64,000 bases of DNA from assembly GCA_963556255.1 (NCBI GenBank), contig OY744609.1, forward strand, positions 20,706,609 through 20,770,608, written 5' to 3'. The notes beneath the pieces are model-generated. The model made no database searches and was not told where the DNA came from. It worked only from the letters and a program-made list of their open reading frames with translations. The position numbers were made by a program, and so were the translations under genes. This document shows positions 38,201 to 48,743 of the stretch, in pieces. The first letter of the stretch is position 1. Every line of letters begins with the position of its first letter. This DNA comes from Allolobophora icterica (Eukaryota > Annelida > Clitellata > Crassiclitellata > Lumbricidae).

Positions 38201-41200
38201 CTTCAAATAGATGAAATCAAAGATATTATTGCAATCAATTCTGCACAGGTTTCAGAGTCTGAACTCTCCAAACTAAGAGAGATACAATCAAATATAATTG
38301 TAATCATAACTGGGAACTTATAAAGCACCACTTTGAGACAACTCGTCAGAAGCACTCATGGCCTGATGTCCCAGAACTAGTGGGAAACAATGTGGTCTTC
38401 AAGAGTTTGCGGAAAAGAAGACAAAATGGAGAGACGCTCCTTTGGAGATGGGAGCTTATTATACATAGGTAGGTATCATGGTCCTGAACATAATTTAATG
38501 TTACATATCAATTAATCATTACAAACACTTCCAGTTGCTTTCCTCATATAAATAAACTGCAAATTGCAATTCTAGGCAGTTAAAGGAACAAGCCTCTGAT
38601 CGAAAGTCTATGGGACTCACACAGAAAATACTGCAACCTACATTCATCAATCTGAAAAACATTATAGTTCCAATTTGTTCATCTATATACATTCTTTTTT
38701 GACTTTGGTCAAAGCACCGCCACTGGCAAATGCTCTTCATAATTAGAAATCTCTGTCTGAAACTCCAGTAACAGAATCACAGCTTTCTTAAACACATACC
38801 AAACACCAGCTGCTTGTAAACAAGCAGTTAATGTGTAGCAACATTCATTCAAGCAACCTTCATGCTGAAGAGCAGTCCCTTTAAAGCTAACCTAGAAGAC
38901 AGCAATGGGTATGGTTATCAATTTCATTTTTCTTAGACTCAACATACAACACTAGAATGTGGCCAATCCTTTCCCTGACTATTTGATCTCCAAGGATCAC
39001 TCAATCAAGTAAGTTTCTCTCCCCAGCTTATTGCTTACTACCCAAGATAGCCTACAGAATGGTGGTTCCTAGTTATTGCTACAAATTTGTAAAAAGCTTT
39101 AACGAAATGCCTTTAACGAATGTGTACCTTTCCACTATAACATATGCATTCAGCAGGGCAAACCAAGCTGAACAGGACAATTATTTTATGAAATCAGAGA
39201 AAATTGAAACAAGTCAAGAATTAAAGAGAAGCTAACCTTGAAATCCGCCAGCACTTTCATTCTGATCCTTGCGCTCCACAAATGCCTGATGGTACTGCAC
39301 CTGATTCAACATGCCATGAAATCCCAGTATGGCTACAAAAAGCAGATTTCTCAAAATAGAATGAAGCAGACAACTTATTATTTATTATCCATCTGCTACA
39401 TTTTAATTACTGAAACCAGGAGTACTTGTGGTTTAAAAAAACCAACAGACTCTAAAATGACTTCATTTTTTAAACCTGTAACTACAACTTCATCAAAAGT
39501 ACACATACAAGGCAGGGAGCTGTGTTCCAATCTCTTCTATTCCTGGCCGCAGATATCTTCGCTCTGGTGACCTGGTTGTTTCTACGGCTTGAATTTCCAC
39601 AGTAAAGCACAGAAGCTTCACTCACTGTGGTTGTTTCACCTTGTTTGCAACAGGTCTGTGGCATGAACTCCTTGGTCTTTTCAATGCCTCTTTTCTGTAA
39701 GCACTTGAAAAGCATTCTGCTTGATCGTGGCTTTGTGCTGTAATGTCTAAAGCATCTCAGAGAAGTCTTAAACTGGCACTAAACAAGTTTGTGATTACAA
39801 AAAGGCATAAATTTATACCAACAATTCCTAACTACAGGTACCTGTGGTAAATAAATTAACTCAATAACTCTTTCATAACAATCACTCAATCAATCAATTT
39901 TCGTTTAGTCAAAGCATCAAGCTGACATCAACGCAACTTGTTACACAGAAATAATTAGTAGGAGGAAATAACTAGAAATCTAGGGTTAGACTATTAGTGA
40001 ATGTATATTTAACATAAGGTTTTATACTTTTCATTAATGGAGAGTCTATAGTATATTGAGAGGTTATTCGGTCAGTTAAGGATCTTGACAACCACATGTA
40101 ACCAAGTTAAGTTAGACATAATGTTTTCACAAACTAACGCTTCAACGACGAGCTGCATTGGTTTCCCAGTCGCATTTAGTACACTCTCGTCGTTATAAAG
40201 TGTTAAGTCAATAATTTACCTGCTAAGTCGACTAATTCTGCCTCCGTAGCATTTGCTAAGACGTCGTCCCATTCTGTCTCGACCTGAACATCATCATTAA
40301 TTTGAATTTTCTCTTCGTCTTTACGTTTCCAGACTTTACCTGCCATAAGAATCATTTGAAAATTAGCGATACACTATGCAGTCAGTGAAATGTAACTAAG
40401 TCAATTTAATCACTTATAGCAGCGGTCACCAACCTGAAAAAGTTCTGTGGCGGCTCTCCAGAGCTTTCCCTGAAATGACATTTTCTATGTGATGAAATAG
40501 AATTGCGCTATAAAAATGGACTTTACGTGTTGCTTAAGGTCAAAATTCTATGACGTCATTGTTTTTTCTTTTTCTATATAATTATAATATTTGTTGTTTT
40601 CCTAAATTCGACCTAAAACCCTGGCGGCTCCCAAATGTTGCTAAACTTCGAAATGCGGCTCCCAAAAGTTGCTAAACTTCGTAATGCGGGTCCTCACCGA
40701 AAAAATTTTGGGGACCACTGACTTACAGTAACATCCATCTAAATGCAGTCATACAGGCAAAACACATCACTGAAAACACTCAAGGTCCTCAAGTAGGAAT
40801 CAGCAACAAATCCTTGACAAGTTTTCAATTCTGGGCAACTGACTGATCACCAAGACCTTCCCAAATGTTTGTAGTCATACATACCAACACTTTTTGCTTC
40901 TTCATAATGCCAAGATCTACACAACAACAAAAATCTGATGACCCAAGTCTAAACAAGCATTGTAGTAACTGAAATATTATAATGAGACCTCGTGTTTCTT
41001 TCGTGAAAGGCTTCGGTTCTTCCCAATCTTTGTCTTCCCTTGCTTTTCTCTCCAGAAACTCCAACAATTTCTTACGCTCAAAAGGTCCAGTAGGTAGTTT
41101 GTCTGTCTTGTATCGGCAACGGTCTGAAGGTGGTACCATAGAATCCTAAACAACAGCAACGCGTCTACATTTAATTAATCAATCAATCAATCAGTCAACT

Positions 41201-42556
41201 GAGCATTTATATAGTGCCCAGGCTTCAAGGAAAGTATTCAGAAAACCCCAGCAAAAGAGAACAGTCGTTAGAGCAGAGCGGTGGACGAGTCTCGAGAAAG
41301 AGACCATTTTGCTTTAACAGAAAGGGAGTTTTAAGTGTAACTACACATTTATACAAAGCCTCTGAAGGTAAGATGAGACACGATGGTCTATTGAGTTAGC
41401 TTGTTGGGTCTGCACACCAATGATTGCGATTTTAGTCCTGCTGAAAGGACTTCATGCAACAAATCTAAGCAAGGTGTTTGTGAACACATGCTACTATCAC
41501 CAAATAGAATGTGGTACTGGTGCAAGCTGGGAAGTAAACACGTCCCACAATAAACTGGCTTTGTGTAAAGGGTCTTGAAATTGGCCTGATGCCAGCTCAA
41601 GGACCTACGAAAATTAAAACAGTGCCAAGCCAAGTTCCAATATATAGAACACAGGACCTTTTATTTACTTCAATAATTATATAATGCAAAGCAATGGTCC
41701 ATTTATTACATGCTTTCCTCAGTACAACATCCGTCAAGCACAGTAGCTTGTGACACTTGTCAGATGAAGGAGGAGTTTGAAAATGGCAACAAAACAAGAA
41801 ACTCTGCTTTGGCTGCATGCCTTTACAAAAAAAATTTCATAACATAACTTCTTTTTATTTCAAATAATAACTTATAATAATTAGCACTGTCTGCTGAGCC
41901 AATGTCTAACGAAAGCAGCATCAGCTGATGGCACAGCAAAACCAAGTCCTAATCGGTTACAACAGTCCAGAGTGATCAAGAGACAGCCTACAGTGGACAA
42001 CCCAGAAGAAACAGGCAAGTTCTAAGTTGAGATGGAAATAACATAAAAGACTGAGCAAAATGAACAAATGCGGGCAGAGTTTCAAAATCTAGGTCCAGCA
42101 ACCAAAACACTTATTCATCAAGAACAATTCTAATTTTTGCTATAACCACTGCAATAAAATCAGATGTACAAGTTGAACAGTGACAATTCTGGGGAATGAA
42201 AAATGCTTTTATGTACAGTGATTGACCACAATTCATTGCTTAAACAATAATCCCAAATTTGAAACAAACCCTCAAACTGCAACCCAAAGTATACTTGCTA
42301 ACTACAGTTTCATATGCACAAATGTGGCAAGCACTACCGTACTGCAGTACCAGCAAATGACCCTGTATTCCAATTTAACAAAACAAAGCCACCTAGTATT
42401 ACATAAAACTTGATAAAAATGGCTTACATCAGGATCGATGAGGTCTGTGTGCAGTTCCTCGAGTTCTGCATCTGTCAACTTTGCCAAAAGTTCATCAAGA
42501 TCGATGTCCTGGTATACCTGCAGATCTCTGCCATAAAGTTTTTTATTCGTCGACAT
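31699..42556 (-). CDS. TMOD: Tropomodulin with long Pro/Lys-rich C-terminal extension, complete gene, 9 coding exons
   Basis: Exons in transcript order: 42556-42428, 41145-40989, 40339-40220, 39332-39237, 38157-38027, 36109-36002, 34116-33973, 33117-32970, 32240-31699. All are GT-AG with matching phases, giving 524 aa. Tropomodulins cap actin-filament pointed ends and bind tropomyosin. Recognised parts: N-terminal tropomyosin-binding helix (MSTNKKLYGRDL, 1-43), first actin-binding region with the PPSDRCRYKTDKLPTGPF stretch (44-96), second tropomyosin-binding segment (97-136), and the leucine-rich-repeat cap (about 160-345) with NDPKLKELNLNNMK, NIESNYISG and a final FGIHLEIRCPR helix. Typical tropomodulins are about 350-360 aa and end near residue 355. 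Here residues from about 360 form an extra tail: about 11 heptads of TPEPPKK type, then an acidic ESSSEEE... end. No WH2 motif is seen, unlike leiomodin. The start is the ATG at 42556; a TTG-initiated extension upstream is not needed. Confidence 0.94.
31769..32115 (-). repeat. 21-bp exonic minisatellite in tropomodulin exon 9
   Basis: On the + strand the unit reads GGCTCTGGAGTTTTCTTGGGT with variants. It is 21 bp, so each copy adds seven residues without a frame change. About 11 heptads are recognisable, the most uniform between about 31780 and 31860 (TPEPPKK in succession). Confidence 0.85.
32970..33117 (-). CDS. TMOD: Tropomodulin exon 8, last LRR and capping helix (296-345)
   Basis: It codes RPQVLGVRNEMTIAKCLRDN, then KSIVRFGIHLEIRCPRVLVT and EYVQRNNDN. 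It aligns by eye with the family's FGYHFTQQGPR... region. Of the two adjacent AG acceptors, the first keeps the frame. Donor GTGAGT. Confidence 0.93.
33973..34116 (-). CDS. TMOD: Tropomodulin exon 7, LRR (248-295)
   Basis: It codes TIAESLEKNKTLKALNIESN, then YISGLGIIAILDAVNITQVL and TELRVCNQ, two leucine-rich repeats with the conserved NxESNxISG motif. Phase 0. Confidence 0.95.
34284..35265. mobile_element. Probable non-autonomous DNA element in tropomodulin intron 6
   Basis: Both ends carry GGAAAATTTTCCGG-like words in inverted order (left about 34300-34340, right about 35155-35245), with outer TAGTGATG and the complement of TAGTGTTG. Inside, a block of about 100 bp around GTTTCAGACTAGAGTAGCC (34500) is repeated near 34677. 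No clear target duplication. Confidence 0.5.
35380..35575 (-). mobile_element. tRNA-derived SINE in tropomodulin intron 6
   Basis: On the minus strand an A-box-like TAGTCCAGCAGTTAG (35549-35535) is followed by a perfect B-box core GGGTTCAAATCCC (35507-35495), then a tRNA-unrelated body. The spacing of about 30 bases fits a tRNA-type RNA polymerase III promoter. It has no intact tRNA fold, so it is a SINE and not a tRNA gene. Confidence 0.7.
36002..36109 (-). CDS. TMOD: Tropomodulin exon 6, LRR (212-247)
   Basis: It codes KIPIETLCELADALSTNTSL and then EKLYMANTRATDRVAR, one leucine-rich repeat, phase 0 at both ends. The family counterpart is IPIPTLKAYAEAL... Confidence 0.94.
38027..38157 (-). 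CDS. TMOD: Tropomodulin exon 5, start of LRR domain (168-211)
   Basis: It codes GVAKYADFKLFEDEPSNTTD, then VEASLAQVKANDPKLKELNL and NNMK. The EPSNTTDVE and NDPKLKELNLNN signatures are tropomodulin hallmarks. Acceptor TTTTCAG, donor GTAACT. Confidence 0.95.
39237..39332 (-). CDS. TMOD: Tropomodulin exon 4 (136-168)
   Basis: It codes AILGFHGMLNQVQYHQAF and then VERKDQNESAGGFQ. It starts and ends in phase 1 (split Ala136 and Gly168), matching its neighbours. It corresponds to the family's AAILGMHTLMSNQQYYQAL region. Confidence 0.94.
40220..40339 (-). CDS. TMOD: Tropomodulin exon 3 (96-136)
   Basis: It codes GKVWKRKDEEKIQINDDVQV and then ETEWDDVLANATEAELVDLA, the second tropomyosin-binding segment. 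The LANATEAEL piece corresponds to LANASDAEL of vertebrate proteins. Confidence 0.95.
40420..40720. mobile_element. hAT-type MITE in tropomodulin intron 2
   Basis: The ends are CAGCGGTCACCAACCTG and the complement of CAGTGGTCCCCAAAAT. Flanks ACTTATAG (40412-40419) and ACTTACAG (40721-40728) match at 7 of 8. No coding capacity. Confidence 0.85.
40989..41145 (-). CDS. TMOD: Tropomodulin exon 2 (44-96)
   Basis: It codes DSMVPPSDRCRYKTDKLPTG, then PFERKKLLEFLERKA and on to TKETR plus one base of Gly96. This is the first actin-binding region, strongly tropomodulin-like. Acceptor TTTAG, donor GTCTCA. Confidence 0.95.
41172..41345. repeat. Dispersed repeat (ATCA)n-TTTATATAGTGCC, copy in tropomodulin intron 1
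   Basis: AATCAATCAATCA, then CATTTATATAGTGCCC, CTTCAAGGAAAGTATTCAGA and GGACGAGTCTCGAGAAAGAG. A second copy is at 42803-43000. Confidence 0.75.
42428..42556 (-). CDS. TMOD: Tropomodulin exon 1 (1-43)
   Basis: It codes MSTNKKLYGRDLQVYQDIDL and on to DLIDPD, the first tropomyosin-binding helix. The donor is GTAAGC. An acceptor-like CTTACTCAG ends just before 42602, so a non-coding leader exon probably lies further upstream. Confidence 0.93.
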
Positions 42557-42802
42557 GGCTGCCTCGTCTAAAAATTCATCAGAGGGTTCAATGTTTATCA
42601 ATCTGAGTAAGCCTGTGTTGCTGTTTGTATGATTTGAAGCATTAATTTTTTAAAGTCACAGATCAATATTTGCAATATTTTCATCTTGATCAGAATGAGA
42701 TCACCTGCTCATGCACCTGGATAAATGCAATTAAATTCATAAAATAAATTAAATTAAATTTATAAAACAAATTTAAACAAGCTTCTGCTAAATTATTAAA
42801 TT

Positions 42803-43000
42803 CCAATCAATCAATCAACTAAGCATTTATACAGCGCCCCTTCAAGGAAACTATTCAGAGGCGCTCCCAACAGTCTTTCCAGCAGAGAAGAAAGCAGTGG
42901 ATGGCACTGGACGAGTCTCGAGGAAGAGACTGCAGCTCAGGAGGAAGCCCATTCCAAATTGTGTGTTCAACCACGGAGAAAGCGTGGTCAAGCCTAGTCA
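42803..43000. repeat. Dispersed repeat, second copy, upstream of tropomodulin exon 1
   Basis: Same order of blocks as 41172-41345 (ATCAATCAATCAACTAAGCA, ACAGCGCCCCTTCAAGGAAA, GGACGAGTCTCGAGGAAGAG), in the same orientation, about 1.6 kb apart. They flank the first coding exon. Confidence 0.75.
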
Positions 43001-43760
43001 ACTGCTCTTCTTTTTACTGAATATCCCAACACTAATCCTAGTCACAAGACATTATTTTCAATTTACGCACTTAGCCTGTTACTTGTAACGATAATTAGCA
43101 TTTATAAGCATTTGACAGTAACTGGATAAGTCTGGCAACATGTTATTGTAATGTAATGTAAATCTCCTAAATTTATCAGCACCATACAAAAGCCACTTCA
43201 GGGAGACCAGCCTATTCACTGGCGCTCTATCAAATGAAATCCCGTATAGTCAGGTTGTTTTGTTCAGTCCAGTGCCAGGTCAGCATCGGAGGACAGCATG
43301 GTGCTACAGTGGAAATCATTGATGACGGTGGTCAAGTGGTGGCACAGGAGTAAAATCAGGAGAGGATAGCTTGAAGATTTCGGTTTCCAGTCACGAGTGG
43401 AGAGCAGCAGAGTGCAAGGGGAAGAGGTTAAATTGACAGGTGAAATAAGAGGATGAGCAAACTGGAGATTTTTTGGGAGTTCACTCCAAAAAGCCGGTGC
43501 AGCATAGACTAAGAAGCAGTTGCAGAATTTCCGACAGGATGGGACTGGATATCGAGATAAAGATATGATGATGAGCGTGTAGACCTGGGCAGTTCATCAT
43601 CATCATCATCATCATCATCATTCAGGACTTTCTACTGCGCCACTCAACCTGTGCTCAGCGGCGCCTCACAAGGAGCATTGGATGGTGAATAGCCAACAAA
43701 TGTAAAAGGCCTAAGAGGTTTCAAGAATGATGTAGTTAAGAGATACAATTTTTTATTTGG
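43001..43760. other. No gene seen; dispersed-repeat debris
   Basis: G-rich repeat-like sequence (43230-43600) resembles the style of 56080-56500, and a (CAT)n run lies at 43596-43622. Confidence 0.4.
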
Positions 43761-44100
43761 AAAGGTTTACGGTGGGTCGGTGACAGTCGTGGACAAGGTA
43801 AACATCATGGCCATCCCAGAATTGCGTACAATTAGAGTGCTATGAACTTCACAGCCAACTACTTCCGCTCAAGTAAGCAAGTAAGTATTAGGAATTAGGA
43901 AGTTAGGGATTATTTTGAGAACTAAATTATCACTGCACATAAGTGTTCTGATAATCTTGATAGAGTGTAATTCGACATTTCCATACTATGTTTTAGCACT
44001 ATACTACTTATTTACTTTGTAGCACTATAATTCTACACAATTCTGGGGCAGCCATGACATTAACCTTGTCCCGGCTGTCACCGACCCACCATAAACCTTT
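43761..44100. mobile_element. MITE with ~50-bp terminal inverted repeats
   Basis: The left end AAAGGTTTACGGTGGGTCGG is matched by the complement of the right end, AAAGGTTTATGGTGGGTCGG, and the match runs on for about 50 bp with few differences. Length about 340 bp. I see no target duplication. It sits upstream of the tropomodulin start. Confidence 0.75.
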
Positions 44101-45286
44101 ACCTAATTGATGTGCTTAGGCACTTTTAGCTAATAAAGTGATTTTAAAACAGTAGTTATGCGGTGGACCGGTGGTGTTTGGGAGTTTGGGTACTGCATAG
44201 GCAAGAGCATTCTCAAATTATTGCAGGCATTTTATTTGAGAAGAGTCAATGTTGTAAAACATGAAATTACAGTAGTCAAGTTTGGAATGAACAATTGAGG
44301 TGGCTATTGTGCAGTTGTCGTGGTCGCGAATGTGCATATAGCAGGTGCTATATTTATTAAGGCACAAACTATATATGTAACGTAATCACAGATTTAAATA
44401 GAAAACTTATCAGACCTAACGATGGAAACCAGGATTGAACCAAAGTTTTCAAGTACTTACGGAATAGAGGTAAAGAAAGACCCAGAGGCTCATGTCTTAA
44501 CATCATATCGTAATGCTCGGGTTCGTAACCAATTCCCGAAACCCCATGGTAGAAAAATGTTTTTAGGAATTCGGTCAATTTTGCATTTTGACTACTTTCC
44601 TGGAATTGGTTTCGGAGATTCTGGTAGACCCTAAATTGCTCAACATCTTGGTATTGAAAACAGCGCTACAGAAATTTAAACAGCGTCCAAGTTGTAGCTT
44701 TCACTTCCAACACGTTTCACTTTCCACTATCCACAATAGCGCAGTTAAAGTGGCGAAAATACAAATTATTTTCACTTACATTTAACTACAAAAACGCTGA
44801 GTTTAGAGATAAAACTCTCTATCGAAATAGCCAATTCCGAGAAAAAATGGCAGCCCAACTTTTATTCTCGTTCCTTCTCGGCAATCGACGAGAGTTTGCC
44901 ACTCCTCGACTCCCGCAGCATTGGATCCATAGACATTTCATCAACTTCCGGCTAACAAAACATTCCGAAATATAGCAGCCATTCGTCGATTTCCGAGTCA
45001 GAGCAAGAATAGGCATTCGCCTATTCTTGCTCCGACTCGCAAATCGACGAAAATTTGCGAGTCACGAGTGTCCATTATCCACACGAGAAAGAAGAAGGCA
45101 CCCCTTTTTGATGTCTAAACCTCCGTTACAGTGTGAACTGTACACAGTTTGTCCTTAGGCTATATCGAGTCAACGAATTTTGATGACATGAGAATTTAAA
45201 AGGTGCATTTTCACCCTTCGCCCCTTGGAGAACAACATCCGCGACAGGATAGTGAAGTAGTAATTTTCGGGGGTACGACGGTAGGC
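44101..45286. other. No gene assigned; possible tropomodulin 5' region
   Basis: Overlapping open frames on both strands (44369-44634) have no family match. The region upstream of tropomodulin exon 1 could hold its promoter and leader exon, but I see no decisive signal. A 32-bp inverted repeat at 44983-45050 is listed separately. Confidence 0.35.
44983..45050. repeat. Near-perfect 32-bp inverted repeat, 4-base loop
   Basis: TCGTCGATTTCCGAGTCAGA... (44983-45014) pairs with 45019-45050 at 30 of 32 positions around ATTC. The inner 14 pairs (GAGCAAGAATAGGC) are perfect. Confidence 0.9.
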
Positions 45287-46594
45287 TAGTCCCCGGAGTC
45301 AGTCGCTAAGGAGTTACCGACTGACTTGATGAGTTAGCGACTGACTTAGCGACTCAGTCGACTAAGTCGCATACTTATCGACTGACTAAGTCGCTTAGAC
45401 TTATCGACTGACTTAACGACTTGCTCTCGACTTTTCAAGTAATCAGGTATGTCTATTGAACATACCTGATTACCTAACAATATAATGCATTTTACCGCAT
45501 ACTGTAGCCTACTGACCGTGCCATCATTTCTGTGGGCATTAGATGGAACCCATATGAGCTCTATACGGGTCCAATAATGGGATATGGGCTCCACTCCATG
45601 GGGGCATGCTAACAGAGGACAGACAGATGAATTGTTGCAAAAGGACTGGAGGTGGGGTTAGACGTGAGATTTGCAGAAAAAAAGACTGGGGGTTAGACTT
45701 TGATCTATGTGGAGTTGAATATTATATTCGTATTTTGCAAACTGATGTCAGCAAAATATGAAAGCAGCAGATTTCAAAGCTAGCAGTCATAGGCGTCCGC
45801 AGGAATTTTTCTAAGGGGAGAAATTTTTCTAGGTGGACAAAATTTTTCAAGGGTGGTAAAATGACGTTTTTCCAGAGTGCTATTCATGAACACAGAAAAC
45901 GTGACAACTTTCAAAATCCAGGGGGCAAGTGCCCTTGCTCCACTCCGGATGCCCATGCTAGCAGTTTTGCAAGTCGAACTCGAATCAAAATCAATGCCTT
46001 TCTTGAGAAAATTTAAAAATGCATACATGATACACCATGGAAATTTCTTCACTTTATCAGAGATTCAGAATTAAATAATGCTAAATCACACTAGCACAAC
46101 TGAGGGGGTTGGAAACGACCCCCTGCGGTGTGCAATGAAGACTTAACTGTAGGGTCCTAAGAAGGCCTAGGGTGTTGAACCCCATCCCCAGACAATTCTC
46201 ACCCTGCTTATTGCCCCCTCTTCGTAATTATCAGCACCATCTTCTTAATAGAATGCATAAATTGACTTTACCAAACAAAGACAACAACTATATCCTCTGT
46301 ATTCTCCATAAGAACTCTTACTAATAGAGCAAACTCTTTCTCTTATAATGTAGCCTACCAATTTGCGGCATGTCAGTTTGTTTTCCTAGGCAAACGAATA
46401 TTGTATTGTATTGTAAGTGTTGCTCATGTCCTGCTGCCGATGTCTTCGTCAAATTGAAACTTGAAAAAAGCGATTAAAACAACAAGAAAATATTAAGTGA
46501 ACGAAGTCGCTAGCAGTCGATAGCTTAGCGACTGGTTTCGACTTGAGGCCTTAACGGCGGCGGCGGCGGCGGATGGCGGCGGCGCCGGGGACTA
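45287..46594. mobile_element. 1.3-kb non-autonomous element with 8-bp target duplication
   Basis: It starts TAGTCCCCGG and ends CCGGGGACTA, flanked by an exact direct repeat CGGTAGGC (45279-45286, 46595-46602). The left end carries many CGACTGAC/TTAGCGACT words; the right end has CGACT words and a (GGC)n run (about 46555-46590). Another element is nested at 45788-45957. No transposase seen. hAT-like by duplication length. Confidence 0.8.
45788..45957. mobile_element. MITE nested in the 1.3-kb element
   Basis: The ends are CATAGGCGTCCGCAGG and the complement of CATGGGCATCCGGAGT, with an exact 8-bp duplication CTAGCAGT (45780-45787, 45958-45965). A related end is seen at 57375-57390. Confidence 0.85.
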
Positions 46595-46639
46595 CGGTAG
46601 GCTACACGCGTAACCCCCACTTTTTGGACTGGTAATCCT

Positions 46640-46910
46640 AATCGTAATCTCGAGATTTAGGCCTACACAGCACCCAACAAAAGCGAAGTCGTGGGAACCA
46701 GCTTATTCACAGGCGCTTAGACAAATCAAAATCGATAGGCAGGCGGGGTCGAATCGGTTCCAGGTCAAGATCCAAAGGAGTCAGTCAGGTAGGCCTATAC
46801 AGTAAGACGGCTAAGGTGGATGGTGTTTATAGGGTTTAAACGGCGAGGGAGGTAGGGAGAGGAGGAGGAATCGGGATAGGATTTGTGAAAGAGCAGTGTT
46901 TATTTCAGTT
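46640..46910 (+). repeat. Dispersed repeat (AAGCGAAGTCG family), long copy
   Basis: About 270 bases match 56080-56300 in order: GGGAACCAGCTTATTCACAG, GTAAGACGGCTAAGGTGGAT, then AAAGAGCAGTGTTTATTTCA. A LINE tail or SINE of unknown class. Confidence 0.75.
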
Positions 46911-47229
46911 TTGAGTGAAAGACCTAGTTTTGTTGTCCTTGAGACCAAGGTCTTAGGTCTTGGTCTTGGTTTTGAGGTTCAAAGCCTTTTTTCTGTTCAT
47001 TAATTAAGCGCCTGCAAACGCACTGCGCTCTACAGTGAACATACATCATAGTAGAAACGGCAGCCACGCAGGGCGCCTTACATAGGGCCTACCAGTAGCG
47101 GTGTAGCCTATACAGTAGAAGCACATGATAACAGTTTTACAGGAGTCGAATATAACGTACTGTTTAAGCGGCAGCCACACGGCGCCAATCATGGTCTACA
47201 TTCATTTAACCACTGCCACCTAGCGAGTG
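46911..47229. other. No gene seen
   Basis: Repeat-like intergenic sequence. Short CTTGGTCTTGAGGTTC words near 46945-46980 recur at 47385-47465. Confidence 0.4.
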
Positions 47230-47320
47230 GAAGGCTGAAAAACCTTACGGAGTCTTCCGGGTTCGATCTTGGTACCTTCAGCTCTTCACGCCAGTGTGTT
47301 ATCCATTAGGCCTACTCTAC
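47230..47320 (-). mobile_element. Possible tRNA-derived SINE fragment
   Basis: On the minus strand GGCCTAATGGATAACACACT resembles a tRNA A-box region, and AGATCGAACCC about 35 bases later resembles a degenerate B box. Weak. Confidence 0.35.
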
Positions 47321-47501
47321 GGACCCCCAAAGACCCACTTTGTTGTCCTCGAGGTCTCGAGCGCACTCGAGTTCGTTTTTAAAGTCTTGGCCTTGGTCTT
47401 GAGGTTCAAAGTCTTGGTCTTGGTCTTGATCTTGAGGTTCAAAGTCTTGGTCTTGGTCTTGAGGTATATAATATATATCTCTCTCAAGACCAAGACCAAT
47501 A

Positions 47502-47539
<38 letters not shown>

Positions 47540-47783
47540 CAGGGCTTTTTTCAGCCGGAACGAGCCGGAACGGCGTTCCGGCACCTTTTTTCAGCTACTA
47601 AAAATATTTTTTTTATTTTAATAATAAAAGCAATAATTTTGTTATTTTAATTTAATTTCAGTGTTTTTGAACTGTTTTCAGTGCTTATTCAGACCCCTAC
47701 CAACACCCAATCCCGTTTTTCTCGTGATTTTAGCCCGCCCATAAAGGTTGCGTTCCGGAACCTTTTTTTCTAGAAAAAAAGCA

Positions 47784-47786
<3 letters not shown>
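47540..47786. mobile_element. hAT-like MITE inside a TA microsatellite
   Basis: The left end CAGGGCTTTTTTCAGCC and the complement of the right end, CAGTGCTTTTTTTCTAG, are inverted; both run into GTTCCGGAAC-like words. TA repeats flank both sides, so the target was TATATATA. A relative lies inverted at 58252-58543. Confidence 0.75.
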
Positions 47787-47849
<63 letters not shown>

Positions 47850-47850
47850 T
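47787..47850. repeat. (TA)n microsatellite
   Basis: About 32 copies on the right side of the MITE at 47540-47786; a shorter TA run (47500-47539) lies on its left side. Confidence 0.95.
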
Positions 47851-48743
47851 TTGTTTCACTCAAAAGCAGAAACACGAAGATTAGAAAAACGCTCAACGAA
47901 AAAAAAATAAAAAAAATACAGAAAGACAAAATTACAATCGTTGGAACCTTGCCAGTTTGAACCGTCGGCCTGCGTGTCTGGCTGTCTACATTCTATATGT
48001 CAGTATGTATGTGCGTAGGCCTACGTATGTGCATAAAACACATCACACAGACAGATAGACAGACAGACAGGGATACAGTTAATTTTGACCGTAACCTAAT
48101 ATAATAATGACAAACGTTGGAACTTTGCCAAAGGCCAAAATGACGCAACGATTGCGTCATCGTAGGCCTATTGTTTCCATCAATTTTGACAGTCGTAGAT
48201 TAGACCTCGACGGATACGAGGCATTCGAACAATTTGCGAAATTTTCCAGAATCTCCCGTTTTTAATCGAAGTTCTTCCGATTTCTACTGTGTCAAGTGTT
48301 GTTTCCATCGCATCTTCGTCGAAAGGTATCAGGTCAGCCCAAATGATTACAAAACATCGAATTTTTATCGAAATTTGCAACTTACGCATCAAGTTAGCGA
48401 CTTCTAAGCTACAAATCTCATAGCGATTTGCAATTATGTGATGAGACTCAGTAATTTCTATCGCGCCACAATGAACTATATTTTTTATATTTTTAAATTA
48501 AGTTATTAAATATATTTAAAATATTTTTATTTTTATTTAATTTTTTTAGTAAGCCAGTGAGACTCGGTAATTACTACAGCGCCACAACATATTTATTTAT
48601 TTTATTATTCAGAATTTCATTTTAAACTTTGTTTAATGCATTTGAGTAAGATAGTAAGACTCGGTGACTTCTGTAGCGCCAATATGTATTATTTTTATTA
48701 AAACGCCATTTAATGTCCCAGATTTAGCATAGGCTAGTGCAAA
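47851..48743. other. No gene assigned
   Basis: AT-rich. GTGAGACTCGGTAATT-like words recur near 48441, 48558 and 48650, about 100 bases apart. An open frame at 48180-48392 (-) is unassigned. Confidence 0.4.

Noticed and set aside
42557..42601. Upstream start for tropomodulin beginning at a TTG
   Set aside because: There is no ATG there, an acceptor-like site precedes it, and the ATG at 42556 gives the expected family N-terminus.
44369..44634. Overlapping + and - frames as a tropomodulin leader exon or another gene
   Set aside because: No family signature and no way to choose a strand from sequence alone.
48180..48392. Minus-strand 70-codon frame with fairly protein-like composition
   Set aside because: No recognised motif, no splice context, and it sits in repeat-rich DNA.
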